A stretch of DNA of 64,000 nt, taken from assembly GCF_000731675.1 (NCBI RefSeq), contig NZ_JMIT01000004.1:310001-374000 (forward strand), read 5' to 3'. Origin of the DNA: Pseudomonas capeferrum (GTDB taxonomy: Bacteria > Pseudomonadota > Gammaproteobacteria > Pseudomonadales > Pseudomonadaceae). The position numbers and the translations under genes are program-made. A model generated the notes under the pieces. That model did no database searches and was not told the origin of the DNA. It saw only the letters and a list, made by a program, of their open reading frames with translations. Positions 16,098-26,137 of this stretch are shown piece by piece. The stretch's first letter is position 1. Every line of letters starts with the position of its first letter.

Positions 16098-17414
16098 ATG
16101 CGTATCAGCATCTTTGGTTTGGGTTATGTAGGTGCGGTCTGTGCAGGCTGCCTGACGGCGCGAGGCCATGAAGTGATTGGCGTGGACGTGTCCAGCACCA
16201 AGATCGACCTGATCAACCAGGGCAAGTCGCCCATCGTCGAACCTGGCCTGGAAGCACTGCTGCAACAAGGCATCGCCAATGGCCGCCTGCGCGGCACCAC
16301 CGACTTCGCCGAGGCCATCCGCGCCAGCGATGTGTCGATGATCTGCGTCGGTACGCCGAGCAAGAAGAACGGCGACCTGGGCCTTGAGTACATCGAATCG
16401 GTGTGCCGCGAAATCGGCTACGTATTGCGTGACACAACCCGCCGCCACACCATCGTGGTACGCAGCACCGTGCTGCCAGGTACCGTCAAGAATGTGGTGA
16501 TCCCGATTCTGGAAGATTGCTCGGGCAAAAAAGCCGGGGTCGACTTCGGCGTTGCGGTAAACCCTGAGTTCCTCCGCGAGAGCACCGCGATCAAAGACTA
16601 CGACCAGCCACCGATGACCGTCATCGGCGAACTGGACAGCGCCAGCGGCGACGTACTGCAAAGCCTGTACGAAGAGCTCGACGCACCGGTCATCCGCAAG
16701 CCGATCGAAGTGGCCGAGATGATCAAGTACACCTGCAACGTGTGGCACGCCACCAAGGTCACCTTCGCCAACGAAATCGGCAACATCGCCAAGGCCGTAG
16801 GTGTCGATGGCCGCGACGTGATGGACGTGGTCTGCCAGGACAAGGTGCTGAACCTGTCCCAGTACTACATGCGCCCAGGCTTTGCCTTCGGCGGCTCGTG
16901 CCTGCCCAAGGACGTGCGCGCCCTCACCTACCGCGCCGCCAGCCTCGACGTGCGAGCGCCACTGCTCGATTCGCTGATGCTCAGCAACGAGTCGCAAGTG
17001 CAAAACGCCTTCGAGCTGATCGAAGCCCACGACAAGCGCAAGGTCGCCCTGCTCGGCCTGAGCTTCAAGGCCGGCACCGACGACCTGCGCGAAAGCCCGC
17101 TGGTGGAACTGGCCGAGCGCCTGATCGGCAAGGGCTACCAGCTGGACATCTACGACGAGAACGTCCAGTACGCCCGTGTCCACGGCGCCAACAAAGACTA
17201 CATCGAGTCGAAGATCCCCCACGTATCAAAGCTGCTCAACGCCGACTTCCAGCAGGTCATCGACAACGCCGACATCATCGTCCTGGGCAACCGTGACGAG
17301 CAGTTCCGCGCCCTGGCCCAGCAAGCACCCGCTGGCAAGCAGGTGATTGACCTGGTCGGCTTCATGAACAACGCCACGTGCAGCACCAGCCGTACCGAAG
17401 GCATCTGCTGGTAA
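16098..17414 (+). CDS. algD: GDP-mannose 6-dehydrogenase AlgD
   Basis: AlgD oxidises GDP-mannose to GDP-mannuronic acid with two NAD+ in the cytoplasm, the committing step to alginate. The 438-residue protein opens with a Rossmann motif (GLGYVG, 7-12) and carries the catalytic cysteine at 268 in GGSCLPKD, the same number as in P. aeruginosa AlgD. The start at 16098 (MRISIFGLGY) follows a GAGGTGAT site; an upstream in-frame ATG at 16071 adds nine residues without support. It is the first gene of the twelve-gene operon, after the long AlgU-dependent leader. Confidence 0.98.
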   Translation: MRISIFGLGYVGAVCAGCLTARGHEVIGVDVSSTKIDLINQGKSPIVEPGLEALLQQGIANGRLRGTTDFAEAIRASDVSMICVGTPSKKNGDLGLEYIESVCREIGYVLRDTTRRHTIVVRSTVLPGTVKNVVIPILEDCSGKKAGVDFGVAVNPEFLRESTAIKDYDQPPMTVIGELDSASGDVLQSLYEELDAPVIRKPIEVAEMIKYTCNVWHATKVTFANEIGNIAKAVGVDGRDVMDVVCQDKVLNLSQYYMRPGFAFGGSCLPKDVRALTYRAASLDVRAPLLDSLMLSNESQVQNAFELIEAHDKRKVALLGLSFKAGTDDLRESPLVELAERLIGKGYQLDIYDENVQYARVHGANKDYIESKIPHVSKLLNADFQQVIDNADIIVLGNRDEQFRALAQQAPAGKQVIDLVGFMNNATCSTSRTEGICW

Positions 17415-17495
17415 CACCCCTGGCCGGGCAGCGCGGGTACTCCTTACCCACCAAGCGCTGCCCTTCCTTCCCTGATTTCGCGACGGATGCTGAAC

Positions 17496-18977
17496 ATGCA
17501 AAGGCTCCAGACAGTGCTGTTGCAGTGCGCCGGATGGCTGCTCTACATGAGCCTGCTCATGCTGATCGCCCTGGCCCTGCCCGCCGATATCTTCGACTCG
17601 CAGTCGAAGCACTTCATCTTCCTGGTCGGCGCAGTCGGCATCTGGCGCTACTCCATGGGCGCCACCCATTTCATCCGCGGCATGATCTTCCTCTACGCCG
17701 TCTACCCGTACCTGCGCCGCAAGGTGCAGAAACTGGGCAAGGCCGCGGACCCGTCCCATGTGTACCTGATGGTCACCAGTTTTCGTATCGATGCGCTGAC
17801 CACCGCACAGGTGTACAGCTCGGTGATCCGCGAAGCCATCAACTGCGGCTTCCCCACCACCGTGGTCTGCTCGCTGGTGGAGATGTCGGACGAACTGCTG
17901 GTGAAAAGCCTATGGGCCAAATACAACCCGCCAGAGCACGTCAAGCTGGACATCGTGCGCATCGCCGGCACCGGCAAGCGTGACGGCCTGGCCTATGGTT
18001 TTCGCGCCATCTCGCGGATGCTCCCGGACGAAAACGCCGTGGTGGCCGTGATCGATGGCGACACCGTGCTGGCCGATGGCGTGGTATGCAAGACCGTGCC
18101 CTGGTTCAAGCTCTACCCCAATGTCGGTGGCCTGACCACCAACGAATTCTGCGAAGTGCGCGGCGGCTACATCATGAGCGAGTGGCACAAGCTGCGCTTC
18201 GCCCAGCGCCACATCAACATGTGCTCGATGGCCCTGTCCAAGCGCGTGCTGACCATGACCGGGCGCATGTCGATGTTCCGCGCAAGCGTGGTGACCAACC
18301 CCGAGTTCATCGCCGACGTCGAAAGCGACTCGCTGATGCACTGGCGCCTGGGCCGCTTCAAGTTCCTCACCGGTGATGACAAGTCCAGCTGGTTCAGCCT
18401 GATGCGCCTTGGCTACGACACCTTCTACGTGCCGGATGCCGCGATCAACACGGTCGAGCACCCGCCGGAAAAAAGCTTCCTCAAGGCCAGCCGCAAGCTG
18501 ATGTACCGCTGGTACGGCAACAACCTGCGGCAGAACTCGCGCGCGCTGGGCCTGGGCCTGCAGCGCCTGGGGCTGTTCACCAGCATCGTCCTGTTCGACC
18601 AGCGCGTGTCGATGTGGACCAGCCTGCTGGGCCTGACCGTGGCGGTGATCGCCAGCCTCAAGTTCGGCCTCGGCTTCTTGCTGGTGTACCTGCTGTGGAT
18701 CGGCATCACCCGCCTGATCCTGACCGTGATGCTGCTGTGCTCGGGGCACAAGGTCGGGCCGGCCTATCCGCTGATTCTTTATTACAACCAGATCGTCGGC
18801 GCGATGATGAAGATCTACGTGTTCTTCCGCCTCGACAAGCAGTCCTGGACTCGCCAGCCCACTGCCCTCAAGCGTGACCTCGCCAGCTTTCAACAATGGT
18901 TCAACACCTGGTCCTCGCGGACCATGACCTTCTCGGCGGCCAGCATCTTCGTTGCTGTGCTGTTCATGGTCGTGTGA
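17496..18977 (+). CDS. alg8: Alginate polymerase, glycosyltransferase Alg8
   Basis: Alg8 is the inner-membrane family-2 glycosyltransferase that polymerises mannuronate from GDP-mannuronic acid and passes the chain across the membrane with Alg44. The 493-residue protein has two N-terminal spans, a cytoplasmic GT domain with acidic motifs (VAVIDGDT; ADVESDS; TGDDKSSW) and the acceptor-site YRW (LMYRWYGN, QxxRW-like), and C-terminal spans. I place the start at 17496 (MQRLQTVLLQ), which aligns with P. aeruginosa MHRL and has a GGA at suitable spacing. An ATG at 17487 would add three residues. A 72-bp gap follows algD. Confidence 0.96.
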   Translation: MQRLQTVLLQCAGWLLYMSLLMLIALALPADIFDSQSKHFIFLVGAVGIWRYSMGATHFIRGMIFLYAVYPYLRRKVQKLGKAADPSHVYLMVTSFRIDALTTAQVYSSVIREAINCGFPTTVVCSLVEMSDELLVKSLWAKYNPPEHVKLDIVRIAGTGKRDGLAYGFRAISRMLPDENAVVAVIDGDTVLADGVVCKTVPWFKLYPNVGGLTTNEFCEVRGGYIMSEWHKLRFAQRHINMCSMALSKRVLTMTGRMSMFRASVVTNPEFIADVESDSLMHWRLGRFKFLTGDDKSSWFSLMRLGYDTFYVPDAAINTVEHPPEKSFLKASRKLMYRWYGNNLRQNSRALGLGLQRLGLFTSIVLFDQRVSMWTSLLGLTVAVIASLKFGLGFLLVYLLWIGITRLILTVMLLCSGHKVGPAYPLILYYNQIVGAMMKIYVFFRLDKQSWTRQPTALKRDLASFQQWFNTWSSRTMTFSAASIFVAVLFMVV

Positions 18978-19013
18978 GCCCAACCGGATCGGATCTAACA
19001 GGAACAAACCACC

Positions 19014-20180
19014 ATGAATACCGCCGTGAACGTCAACGTCGTGCATGAGTCCGAAGCCCAGCGCCAACACGCCCGGGTGCGCATTCCAGCCAAGCTGCGC
19101 TTCCTGGATACCCAGCGCCAAACCCACGAAGTGAAGGTCGATGACCTGTCCGCCGGTGGCCTGAGCTTCCACAGCAAACAGCCACTGTCGGTGGGTGATG
19201 TGCTGCGCGGGCGTCTGCAGTTCGTGGTCGACAACCTGGGCCTGTCGATCGACATCGAGTTCCAGGTGCGCTCCTTCAACCCGAGCAATGGCCGTACCGG
19301 CGCGCAGTTCCAGAACCTCGAACCGCGCGACATCGCCACCCTGCGCCACATCATCACCAGCCATCTGTCGGGCGAACTGATCAGCATCGGCGATGTGCTC
19401 AGCACGCTGCAGCGCGACAACTTCACCAAGGCGCGCAAACAGAAGGATGGCGGCAGCGGCCTGACCGCCTTCGGTCGCCTCAAGGCGGTCGGCGTGACCC
19501 TGGGTGTGTTCGTGGTCGGTGTGGCCGCCTTCGGCTTCGTGGCCAAGTCGCTGTACGGCATGTACTTCGTCAGCCACGCCGAAGCCGGCGTGGTCGCGGT
19601 GCCCACCACCAGCGTCACCATGCCCCGCGACGGCACCGTGAACAGCCTGGTCGAAAGCGGTGGCCTGGTGGTCAAGGGCGCGCCGTTGGCAAGCTTCAGC
19701 ACCAGCATGCTGGACATGCTCAAGGGCCACCTGGACGACTCGCAACTGGAGCCGGCCAAGGTCGAGGAGCTGTTCGGCAAGCAACTCTCCGGCACCCTCA
19801 CCAGCCCCTGCGATTGCGTGGTTGCCCGGCAACTGGTGGACGACGGCCAGTACGCCGCCAAGGGCCAGCCGATCTTCCAGTTGATCCCTCGCACCAGCAA
19901 CCCGATGGTCGAGGCCCGCTTCAGCTACCGCCAGTTCGACGAGGTCAAGCCAGGTACCCGGGTCAACTTCCAGGTGGCCGGCGAAGACGAAGTGCGCACT
20001 GGCCAGATCGTCAGCAGCGCCAGCCTCGACAACGAGAACCTGGCCGCCGACATCCGCGTGCAGATCAAGCCTGACAGCGGCCTGCCGGCCGAACTGGCCG
20101 GGCGCCCGGCCTCGGTCAGCAGCGACCGTGGCCCGTCGCTCAACTGGCTGATCGACAAAGCCGCGGCCCGTGGGCTGTAA
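19014..20180 (+). CDS. alg44: Alginate copolymerase Alg44, c-di-GMP receptor
   Basis: Alg44 binds cyclic di-GMP through a cytoplasmic PilZ domain and thereby activates Alg8. In this 388-residue protein the PilZ ligands Arg17, Arg21, Asp44 and Ser46 are all in place (RQHAR and DLSAGG). A single membrane span lies near residues 160-180, followed by a periplasmic HlyD-like region (about 200-388) that may help the polymer reach the export channel. It sits 36 bp after alg8 and 12 bp before algK. Alginate made here should therefore respond to c-di-GMP. Confidence 0.97.
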   Translation: MNTAVNVNVVHESEAQRQHARVRIPAKLRFLDTQRQTHEVKVDDLSAGGLSFHSKQPLSVGDVLRGRLQFVVDNLGLSIDIEFQVRSFNPSNGRTGAQFQNLEPRDIATLRHIITSHLSGELISIGDVLSTLQRDNFTKARKQKDGGSGLTAFGRLKAVGVTLGVFVVGVAAFGFVAKSLYGMYFVSHAEAGVVAVPTTSVTMPRDGTVNSLVESGGLVVKGAPLASFSTSMLDMLKGHLDDSQLEPAKVEELFGKQLSGTLTSPCDCVVARQLVDDGQYAAKGQPIFQLIPRTSNPMVEARFSYRQFDEVKPGTRVNFQVAGEDEVRTGQIVSSASLDNENLAADIRVQIKPDSGLPAELAGRPASVSSDRGPSLNWLIDKAAARGL

Positions 20181-20192
20181 GAGGATCCAGCG

Positions 20193-21620
20193 ATGATTCC
20201 CCATAAGAAAAGCGCAAGCCTGGGCCTCTGTGCCCTGGCCGCGGCCATCGCCCTGGCCGGCTGTGCCGGCCTGCCCGACCAGCGTCTGGCCAACGAAGCC
20301 CTCAAGCGCGGCGACACCGCCCTGGCTGAACGCAACTACAAGGCCCTGGCCGACCTGGGCTACAGCGACGCGCAAGTGGGCCTGGCCGACATCAAGGTGG
20401 CCACCCGTGACCCGGCGCAAATCCAGCAAGCCGAGGCCACCTACCGCGCTGCGGCCGCCACCTCGCCACGGGCCCAGGCGCGCCTTGGCCGCCTGCTGGT
20501 GGCCAAGCCCGACAGCACCCAGGCAGAACGCGAAGAGGCCGAAAGCCTGCTCAAGCACGCCGCCCAACAGGGTGAAAACAACACCCTGATCCCGCTGGCG
20601 ATGCTTTACCTGCAATACCCGCAGAGCTTCCCCAACGTCAACGCGCAGCAGCAGATCGACCAGTGGCGCGCGGCCGGCAACCCCGAGGCGGGCCTGGCCC
20701 AGGTGCTGCTGTATCGCACCCAGGGCACCTACGACCAGCACCTGGGCGAGGTCGAACGCATCTGCAAGGCCGCCCTGAACACCACCGACATCTGCTACGT
20801 CGAACTGGCCACCGTGTACCAGAAGCGCGGCCAGGCCGACCAGCAAGCCGCACTGCTGGGCCAGCTGAAGTCCGCCTATGCCCGTGGCGCCGTCCCGGCC
20901 ACCCGGGTCGACAGCGTCGCCCGCATGCTGGCCGACCGCAGCCTCGGCCAGACCGACGAAAAGACCGCCAAGGACCTGCTCGAACATGTGGCCCCGGCCA
21001 ACCCGGCCTCGTGGGTCAGCCTGGCGCAACTGGTCTACGACTTCCCCGAACTGGGCGATACCGACCAGCTCATGGCCTACATCGACAAAGGCCGCGAAGC
21101 CGAACAGCCGCGCGCCGAACTGTTGCTGGGCCGCCTCTATTACGAAGGCAAGACACTGCCGGCCGATGCAGCAAAGGCCGAACAGCACCTGCAGGCCGCT
21201 GCCGACGCCGGCGAAATCAGCGCCCATTACTACCTGGGCCAGCTGTACCGCCGCGGCTACCTGGGCAATGTCGAGCCGCAGAAAGCCGTCGACCACCTGC
21301 TGACTGCCGCCCGTGGCGGCCAGAACAGCGCCGACTATGCCTTGGCCCAGCTGTTCAGCGAAGGCCATGGCATCCGCAGCGAGCCGACCAACGCCTGGGT
21401 GTTCGCCCAGCTGTCGCAGCTAAACCCGACGCCACAGTCCAGCGAGCTGCTGCAGCAACTCGACCAGCAACTCTCGCCTGACCAGCGCAGCCAGGCCCAG
21501 CGCCTGTTGGCGCAGGAGAAGCAGGCACGCGGCAGCATGAGCCAAGGCGCCAACAGCACCCTGGCCCTCGAAGCCTTGCAAGACGACGAAAAAGAAGTAG
21601 ACGGTGAGGACTCGCTATGA
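20193..21620 (+). CDS. algK: Alginate export lipoprotein AlgK
   Basis: AlgK is an outer-membrane lipoprotein scaffold rich in TPR/Sel1-like repeats that helps place AlgE and links the periplasmic alginate complex. The 475-residue protein has a signal peptide with lipobox LAGC and lipidated Cys24. Repeated helical units run through the protein, for example GRLYYEGKTLPADAAKAEQHL and GQLYRRGYLGNVEPQKAVDHL near residues 310-370. Its stop codon overlaps the algE start by 4 bp (ATGA), which suggests translational coupling of the two outer-membrane partners. Confidence 0.96.
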   Translation: MIPHKKSASLGLCALAAAIALAGCAGLPDQRLANEALKRGDTALAERNYKALADLGYSDAQVGLADIKVATRDPAQIQQAEATYRAAAATSPRAQARLGRLLVAKPDSTQAEREEAESLLKHAAQQGENNTLIPLAMLYLQYPQSFPNVNAQQQIDQWRAAGNPEAGLAQVLLYRTQGTYDQHLGEVERICKAALNTTDICYVELATVYQKRGQADQQAALLGQLKSAYARGAVPATRVDSVARMLADRSLGQTDEKTAKDLLEHVAPANPASWVSLAQLVYDFPELGDTDQLMAYIDKGREAEQPRAELLLGRLYYEGKTLPADAAKAEQHLQAAADAGEISAHYYLGQLYRRGYLGNVEPQKAVDHLLTAARGGQNSADYALAQLFSEGHGIRSEPTNAWVFAQLSQLNPTPQSSELLQQLDQQLSPDQRSQAQRLLAQEKQARGSMSQGANSTLALEALQDDEKEVDGEDSL

Positions 21621-23095
21621 CGCTCAATCCCTTCGTGAAAGCCGGCATTGGCCTGAGCTTCGCCCTGCTGTGGTCCTGCCCGACCCTGGCCGACATGACC
21701 GCTGAGAAAAACTTCGGCCTGGACGTGAAAATCACCGGTCAATCGGAAGATGACCGCGACCTGGGCACCCGCCCTGGTGGCGACGTCAACGGCCTGGGCC
21801 TCGACCTGCGCCCATGGGTGTACGGCGAGCGTGGCAACTGGAGCGCCTATGCCATGGGCCAGGCCGTTGCCGCCACCGACACCATCGAAACCGACACCCT
21901 GCGCCAGAACGATGACGGCACCACCACCGACACCGGCGACGACAGCCGCAAGCCAGACAAAAACTACCTGGCCATGCGCGAGTTCTGGGTCGGCTACAGC
22001 GGCCTCACCGCCTACCCGGGCGAGCAGCTGCGCTTCGGCCGCCAGCGCCTGCGCAGCGACGACGGCATGTGGCGCGACACCAACATCGAAGCGCTGAACT
22101 GGTCCTTCGACACCACCTTGCTCAAGGCTGACCTGGGCGTGGCCCAGCGCTTCAGCGAATACCGCACCGACCTCACCGAGCTGGCCCCGGAAGACAAGGA
22201 CCGCACGCACATCTATGGCAACGTCGCCACGCAGTGGACGCCTGGCCATTGGGTTGGCGTACGCGCCCACCACACCCACGACAGCGGCAGCCTGAAAAAC
22301 CCCGGCGAGACGGTCGATGCGCTGGACAAGACCCGCACCGGCGACCTCACCTGGCTGGGCCTTGAGGCCAACAGCGACGCCTACAACTGGCGCAACGATC
22401 ACACCGTCAACTACTGGGGCAGCCTGACCTGGCTGACCGGTGATCGCGACACCCTGAGCAGCCAGGCCGTAGGCGACGAGCAGGTGGCTAACGGCAAGCA
22501 GAGCGGCGACGTCAACGCCTGGGCCACCGACCTCGGCATCCGCCTGCGCCTGGACCCCAACTGGCAAGTCGGCGCGGCCTATGCCCGTGGCAGCGGCGGC
22601 GGTGGCGACGACGGTTCGAACAACTTCGAGCAGACCGGCCTTGAGAGCAACCGCTCCAACTTCACCGGTACCCGCTCGCGCGTGCACCGCTTCGGCGAAG
22701 CCTTCCGCGGCGAGCTGGGCAACCTGCAAGCAGCCACTTTGTTTGCCTCCTGGCAGCTGCGCGATGACTACGACGCCAGCTTCATCTACCACAAGTTCTG
22801 GCGCGTCGATGGCCAGCAGAACATTGGCTCCAGCGGCATCAATGCTGCGGTCAACGACAACGGCGTCAGCCGCCCGCTGGTCAACGGCGAGAAAGACCTC
22901 GGCCAGGAAATGGACGTGGTCGTGACCAAGTACTTCAAGCAGGGCCTGCTGCCCGCTTCAATGAGCCAGGCCATTGACGAACCGTCCGCCCTGGTGCGCT
23001 TGCGTGCCGGTGTATTCAAGCCGGGCGATGCCTATGGCAAGGAAGCGGACTCGTACATGCACCGTGCCTTCGTCGACGTGATCTGGCGCTTCTGA
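21617..23095 (+). CDS. algE: Alginate outer-membrane porin AlgE
   Basis: AlgE is the beta-barrel channel that exports alginate. The 492-residue protein has a signal peptide (to about residue 26, ending PTLA), alternating hydrophobic barrel strands with many charged residues facing a cationic pore, and a C-terminal strand ending in Phe (FVDVIWRF), the usual outer-membrane insertion signal. It begins inside the algK stop codon and is followed 22 bp later by algG. The length matches the family. Confidence 0.96.
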   Translation: MTLNPFVKAGIGLSFALLWSCPTLADMTAEKNFGLDVKITGQSEDDRDLGTRPGGDVNGLGLDLRPWVYGERGNWSAYAMGQAVAATDTIETDTLRQNDDGTTTDTGDDSRKPDKNYLAMREFWVGYSGLTAYPGEQLRFGRQRLRSDDGMWRDTNIEALNWSFDTTLLKADLGVAQRFSEYRTDLTELAPEDKDRTHIYGNVATQWTPGHWVGVRAHHTHDSGSLKNPGETVDALDKTRTGDLTWLGLEANSDAYNWRNDHTVNYWGSLTWLTGDRDTLSSQAVGDEQVANGKQSGDVNAWATDLGIRLRLDPNWQVGAAYARGSGGGGDDGSNNFEQTGLESNRSNFTGTRSRVHRFGEAFRGELGNLQAATLFASWQLRDDYDASFIYHKFWRVDGQQNIGSSGINAAVNDNGVSRPLVNGEKDLGQEMDVVVTKYFKQGLLPASMSQAIDEPSALVRLRAGVFKPGDAYGKEADSYMHRAFVDVIWRF

Positions 23096-23117
23096 GGCCG
23101 GTAGAGGATTTGTTGCC

Positions 23118-24677
23118 ATGACCCTTCACCCGCACCTACGTCACAGCCTGTTGGCCAGCGCCTTGCTGCTGGCCTCAGGCCTTGCCGTCGCCGCAGAACC
23201 CACGGCAGTCGCCAAGGAACTGCAGCAGGCCAAGACCTACACCATCTCTGCCGCACCGGTCGAACCGCTGCACATGGACCCGCCCAAGCTGCCCGACCTC
23301 ACCGGCTTCACCGCCGAGGCCGTGCAGAAAAAGATCGACCGCAGCCACAAGGGCAAGGTCAGCGTGCGCCGCATGCTGCAAGAAGTGTCGCTCAAGGAAT
23401 TCATCGGCGGTGACAACAAGGCCGCCGAGTGGGTGCAGCGTCAGCATGGCATCCCGCAGGCGATTTTCGTCGACGACGGCCATGTCGACCTGGTCGAGTT
23501 GAGCAAGCAGGTACCCAAGCAGTACCTGCGCGAAGTCGAGCCGGGCGTGTACCTGTCGCGCCTGCCGATCGTGGTGGGGCACAAGGGCATCCTAGAGATC
23601 GACGGCAAGGTCAAGCAACTGCGCCTTTCCCAGGAAGGCGGCGCGTTCCTGGTCAACGACGGCAAGCTGTTCGTCACCGACACCCAGGTCACCGGCTGGC
23701 GCGAGAAGGACAACGGCCCGGCCACCTTCCGCTCGCCCAAGGAGTTCCGCCCGTTCCTGTTGTCGTGGGGCGGTACCGAGACCTACATCGTCAATACCAA
23801 AATGGCCAGCTTCGGCTACGCCAAGTCCAAGTCCTACGGTGTGAGCATCTCGCAGTACACGCCGAACATGTCCAAGCAGATGGGCCGCGCCGAACCTACC
23901 GGCTGGATCATCGGCTCGGAGTTCAGCGACATGTGGTACGGCTTCTACTGCTACGAGACCCAGGACTTTGTGGTCAAGGACAACACCTACCGCGACAACA
24001 TCGTCTACGGCATCGACCCGCACGACCGTTCGCACCGCCTGATCATCGCCGGCAACACCGTGTACGGCACCAAGAAGAAGCACGGCATCATCGTCTCGCG
24101 TGAGGTCAACGACAGCTGGATCATCAACAACAAGAGCTACGACAACAAGCTCTCGGGCGTGGTGATCGACCGTAACAGCGTCAACAACCTGATCGCCTAC
24201 AACGAGATCTACCGCAACCACACCGACGGCATCACCTTGTACGAAAGCGGCGACAACCTGATCTGGGGCAACAAGCTGATCAACAACCGCCGCCACGGCA
24301 TCCGCGTGCGCAACAGCGTGAACATCCGCCTGTACGAAAACGTTGCCATGGCCAACGGCCTGGTCGGTGTGTACGGGCACATCAAGGACCTCTCCGACAC
24401 CGACCGCGACATCGCCCTCGACCCGTTCGACACCAAGGTGTCGCTGATCGTGGTCGGCGGTGAACTGGCGGCCAACGGCTCCGGGCCGCTGTCGATCGAC
24501 TCGCCGCTGTCGGTCGAGCTGTACAAGGTTTCCATGCTCGCGCCGCGCAAGGCCAACGGCATCAGCCTCAACGGCATCCTCGGCGAGCGCCAGGACGAAA
24601 TTCTCGACCTGCTGGTGCGCCAGCAAAAGGCTGTGCTGATCGACCCGGTCGAACGCCAGACCGAAATGATCGATTAA
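23118..24677 (+). CDS. algG: Mannuronan C-5-epimerase AlgG
   Basis: AlgG converts mannuronate to guluronate within the polymer in the periplasm and protects the chain from AlgL during passage. The 519-residue protein has a signal peptide ending AVAA near residue 26 and a C-terminal right-handed beta-helix built from parallel repeats rich in Asn and Gly (about 230-440). The catalytic DPHDR motif is intact at 300-304. It lies 22 bp after algE and 13 bp before algX. Confidence 0.97.
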   Translation: MTLHPHLRHSLLASALLLASGLAVAAEPTAVAKELQQAKTYTISAAPVEPLHMDPPKLPDLTGFTAEAVQKKIDRSHKGKVSVRRMLQEVSLKEFIGGDNKAAEWVQRQHGIPQAIFVDDGHVDLVELSKQVPKQYLREVEPGVYLSRLPIVVGHKGILEIDGKVKQLRLSQEGGAFLVNDGKLFVTDTQVTGWREKDNGPATFRSPKEFRPFLLSWGGTETYIVNTKMASFGYAKSKSYGVSISQYTPNMSKQMGRAEPTGWIIGSEFSDMWYGFYCYETQDFVVKDNTYRDNIVYGIDPHDRSHRLIIAGNTVYGTKKKHGIIVSREVNDSWIINNKSYDNKLSGVVIDRNSVNNLIAYNEIYRNHTDGITLYESGDNLIWGNKLINNRRHGIRVRNSVNIRLYENVAMANGLVGVYGHIKDLSDTDRDIALDPFDTKVSLIVVGGELAANGSGPLSIDSPLSVELYKVSMLAPRKANGISLNGILGERQDEILDLLVRQQKAVLIDPVERQTEMID

Positions 24678-24690
24678 GGAAGCCCAGACC

Positions 24691-26130
24691 ATGACTCCAC
24701 ACCTGATGAAACTGCTGGGCCTGTCCGCCGCCCTCCTGGCGATCAGCCAGGGCGTGCGCGCCGACGAGGTGAAAGCCCCGACGTTCAGCGCCGAACCCTG
24801 CTGCCAGCTGTGCCCCGAGGCGCACGACGCCAGCCGCTACACCACCCGCTACCAGCAGAACTTCACCACGCTGGTGCAGGCCCAGGGCGACTGGCTGTTC
24901 CGCACCCGCGAAGACCTGCGCACCGAGTTCACCACCACGCCCGCCGGCTACAAACGCCTGCAGCAGGTGCACGACGCGTTCAAGAAACGTGGCGTGGAAC
25001 TGGTCGTGGTCTACCAGCCGACCCGTGGCCTGGTGAACCGCAACATGCTCAAGCCCGAAGAAAAGGCCGCCTTCGACTACCAGAAGGCCCTGAGCAACTA
25101 CCAAGCCATGCTCAAGCGCTTCGCCGGCATGGGCTACAACGTCCCCGACCTGTCGCCGCTGACCAACGAGCAACTGGCCGCCGCCGACCAGGGCAAGGAC
25201 TTCTACTTCCGCGGCGACCAGCACTGGACGCCATATGGCGCCGAGCGCGCCGCCAAGATCGTGGCCGATACCGTGCACCACATGCCGGCTTTTGAAGGCA
25301 TCCCGCGCAAGGAATTCGAAACCCACAAATCTGGGCGCATGGGCAAGACCGGCACCCTGCACAACGTCGCCGGCCAGCTCTGCGGCACCAGCTACGCCGT
25401 GCAGTACATGGACCAGTTCGCCACCGAGCCGAAAGGCGCCAGCGGCGGCGACGACCTGTTCGGCGACGGCGGCAATGCGCAGATCACCCTGGTCGGTACC
25501 AGCCACAGCGGCAAGAACTACAACTTCTCGGGCTTCCTCGAGCAGTACATCGGCGCCGACGTGCTCAACGTCGCCTTCCCTGGCGGTGGCCTGGAAGGTT
25601 CGATGATCCAGTACCTGGGCAGCGAGGAATTCCAGAACAACCCACCGAAGATCCTCATCTGGGAATTCTCGCCGCTGTATCGCCTGGACCAGGAAACCAT
25701 CTGGCGGCAGATCCTCGGCCTGCTCGACGACGGTTGCGACGCGCGCCCGGCCCTGATGAGCGCCAGCAGCACACTCAAGCCTGGCAAGAACGAGCTGATG
25801 GTCAACGGCAAGGGCGGCGTGATCAAAGACCTGATCAACCGCAACCTGCAGATGGACGTCAAGTTCGAAGACCCTTCGGTCAAGGTGCTGCAAGCGACCC
25901 TCTGGTACCTCAATGGCCGCCACGAGGACATCAAGCTGGAGAAGCCGGAAACCTCCGAAACCGACGGCCGCTTCGTCTTCCAGATGCGCGAGGACGAGGA
26001 CTGGGCCAACCAGAACCTGCTGGCCTTCGAGATCCAGGGGCCGGAAAACGGCACCCAGAAGGTCGAGGCCAAACTCTGCAAACGCAACAACTTCGCCGTG
26101 CCTGCGCACACCGCGCAAGCCGGCCAGTGA
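24691..26130 (+). CDS. algX: Alginate O-acetyltransferase AlgX
   Basis: AlgX is the periplasmic enzyme that transfers acetyl groups onto mannuronate and is part of the AlgK-AlgE secretion complex. The 479-residue protein has a signal peptide (cut near residue 24), an SGNH-like N-terminal domain with the catalytic Asp176-x-His178 pair (RGDQHWT) and Ser271 (GTSHSG), and a C-terminal carbohydrate-binding region (about 345-479). These match the P. aeruginosa triad with an offset of two residues. It follows algG by 13 bp and precedes algL by 7 bp. Confidence 0.96.
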   Translation: MTPHLMKLLGLSAALLAISQGVRADEVKAPTFSAEPCCQLCPEAHDASRYTTRYQQNFTTLVQAQGDWLFRTREDLRTEFTTTPAGYKRLQQVHDAFKKRGVELVVVYQPTRGLVNRNMLKPEEKAAFDYQKALSNYQAMLKRFAGMGYNVPDLSPLTNEQLAAADQGKDFYFRGDQHWTPYGAERAAKIVADTVHHMPAFEGIPRKEFETHKSGRMGKTGTLHNVAGQLCGTSYAVQYMDQFATEPKGASGGDDLFGDGGNAQITLVGTSHSGKNYNFSGFLEQYIGADVLNVAFPGGGLEGSMIQYLGSEEFQNNPPKILIWEFSPLYRLDQETIWRQILGLLDDGCDARPALMSASSTLKPGKNELMVNGKGGVIKDLINRNLQMDVKFEDPSVKVLQATLWYLNGRHEDIKLEKPETSETDGRFVFQMREDEDWANQNLLAFEIQGPENGTQKVEAKLCKRNNFAVPAHTAQAGQ

Positions 26131-26137
26131 GGCGACC

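Noticed and set aside
16038..17222. Minus-strand open frame of 394 codons opposite algD
   Set aside because: It mirrors algD and begins in the non-coding leader. It has no recognisable domain or ribosome site.
17910..21368. Minus-strand open frame of 1152 codons opposite alg8, alg44 and algK
   Set aside because: It lies antisense to three well-conserved genes. The predicted protein is rich in Gly, Ala, Val, Asp and His without domains, as expected from GC-rich third positions of the real frames.
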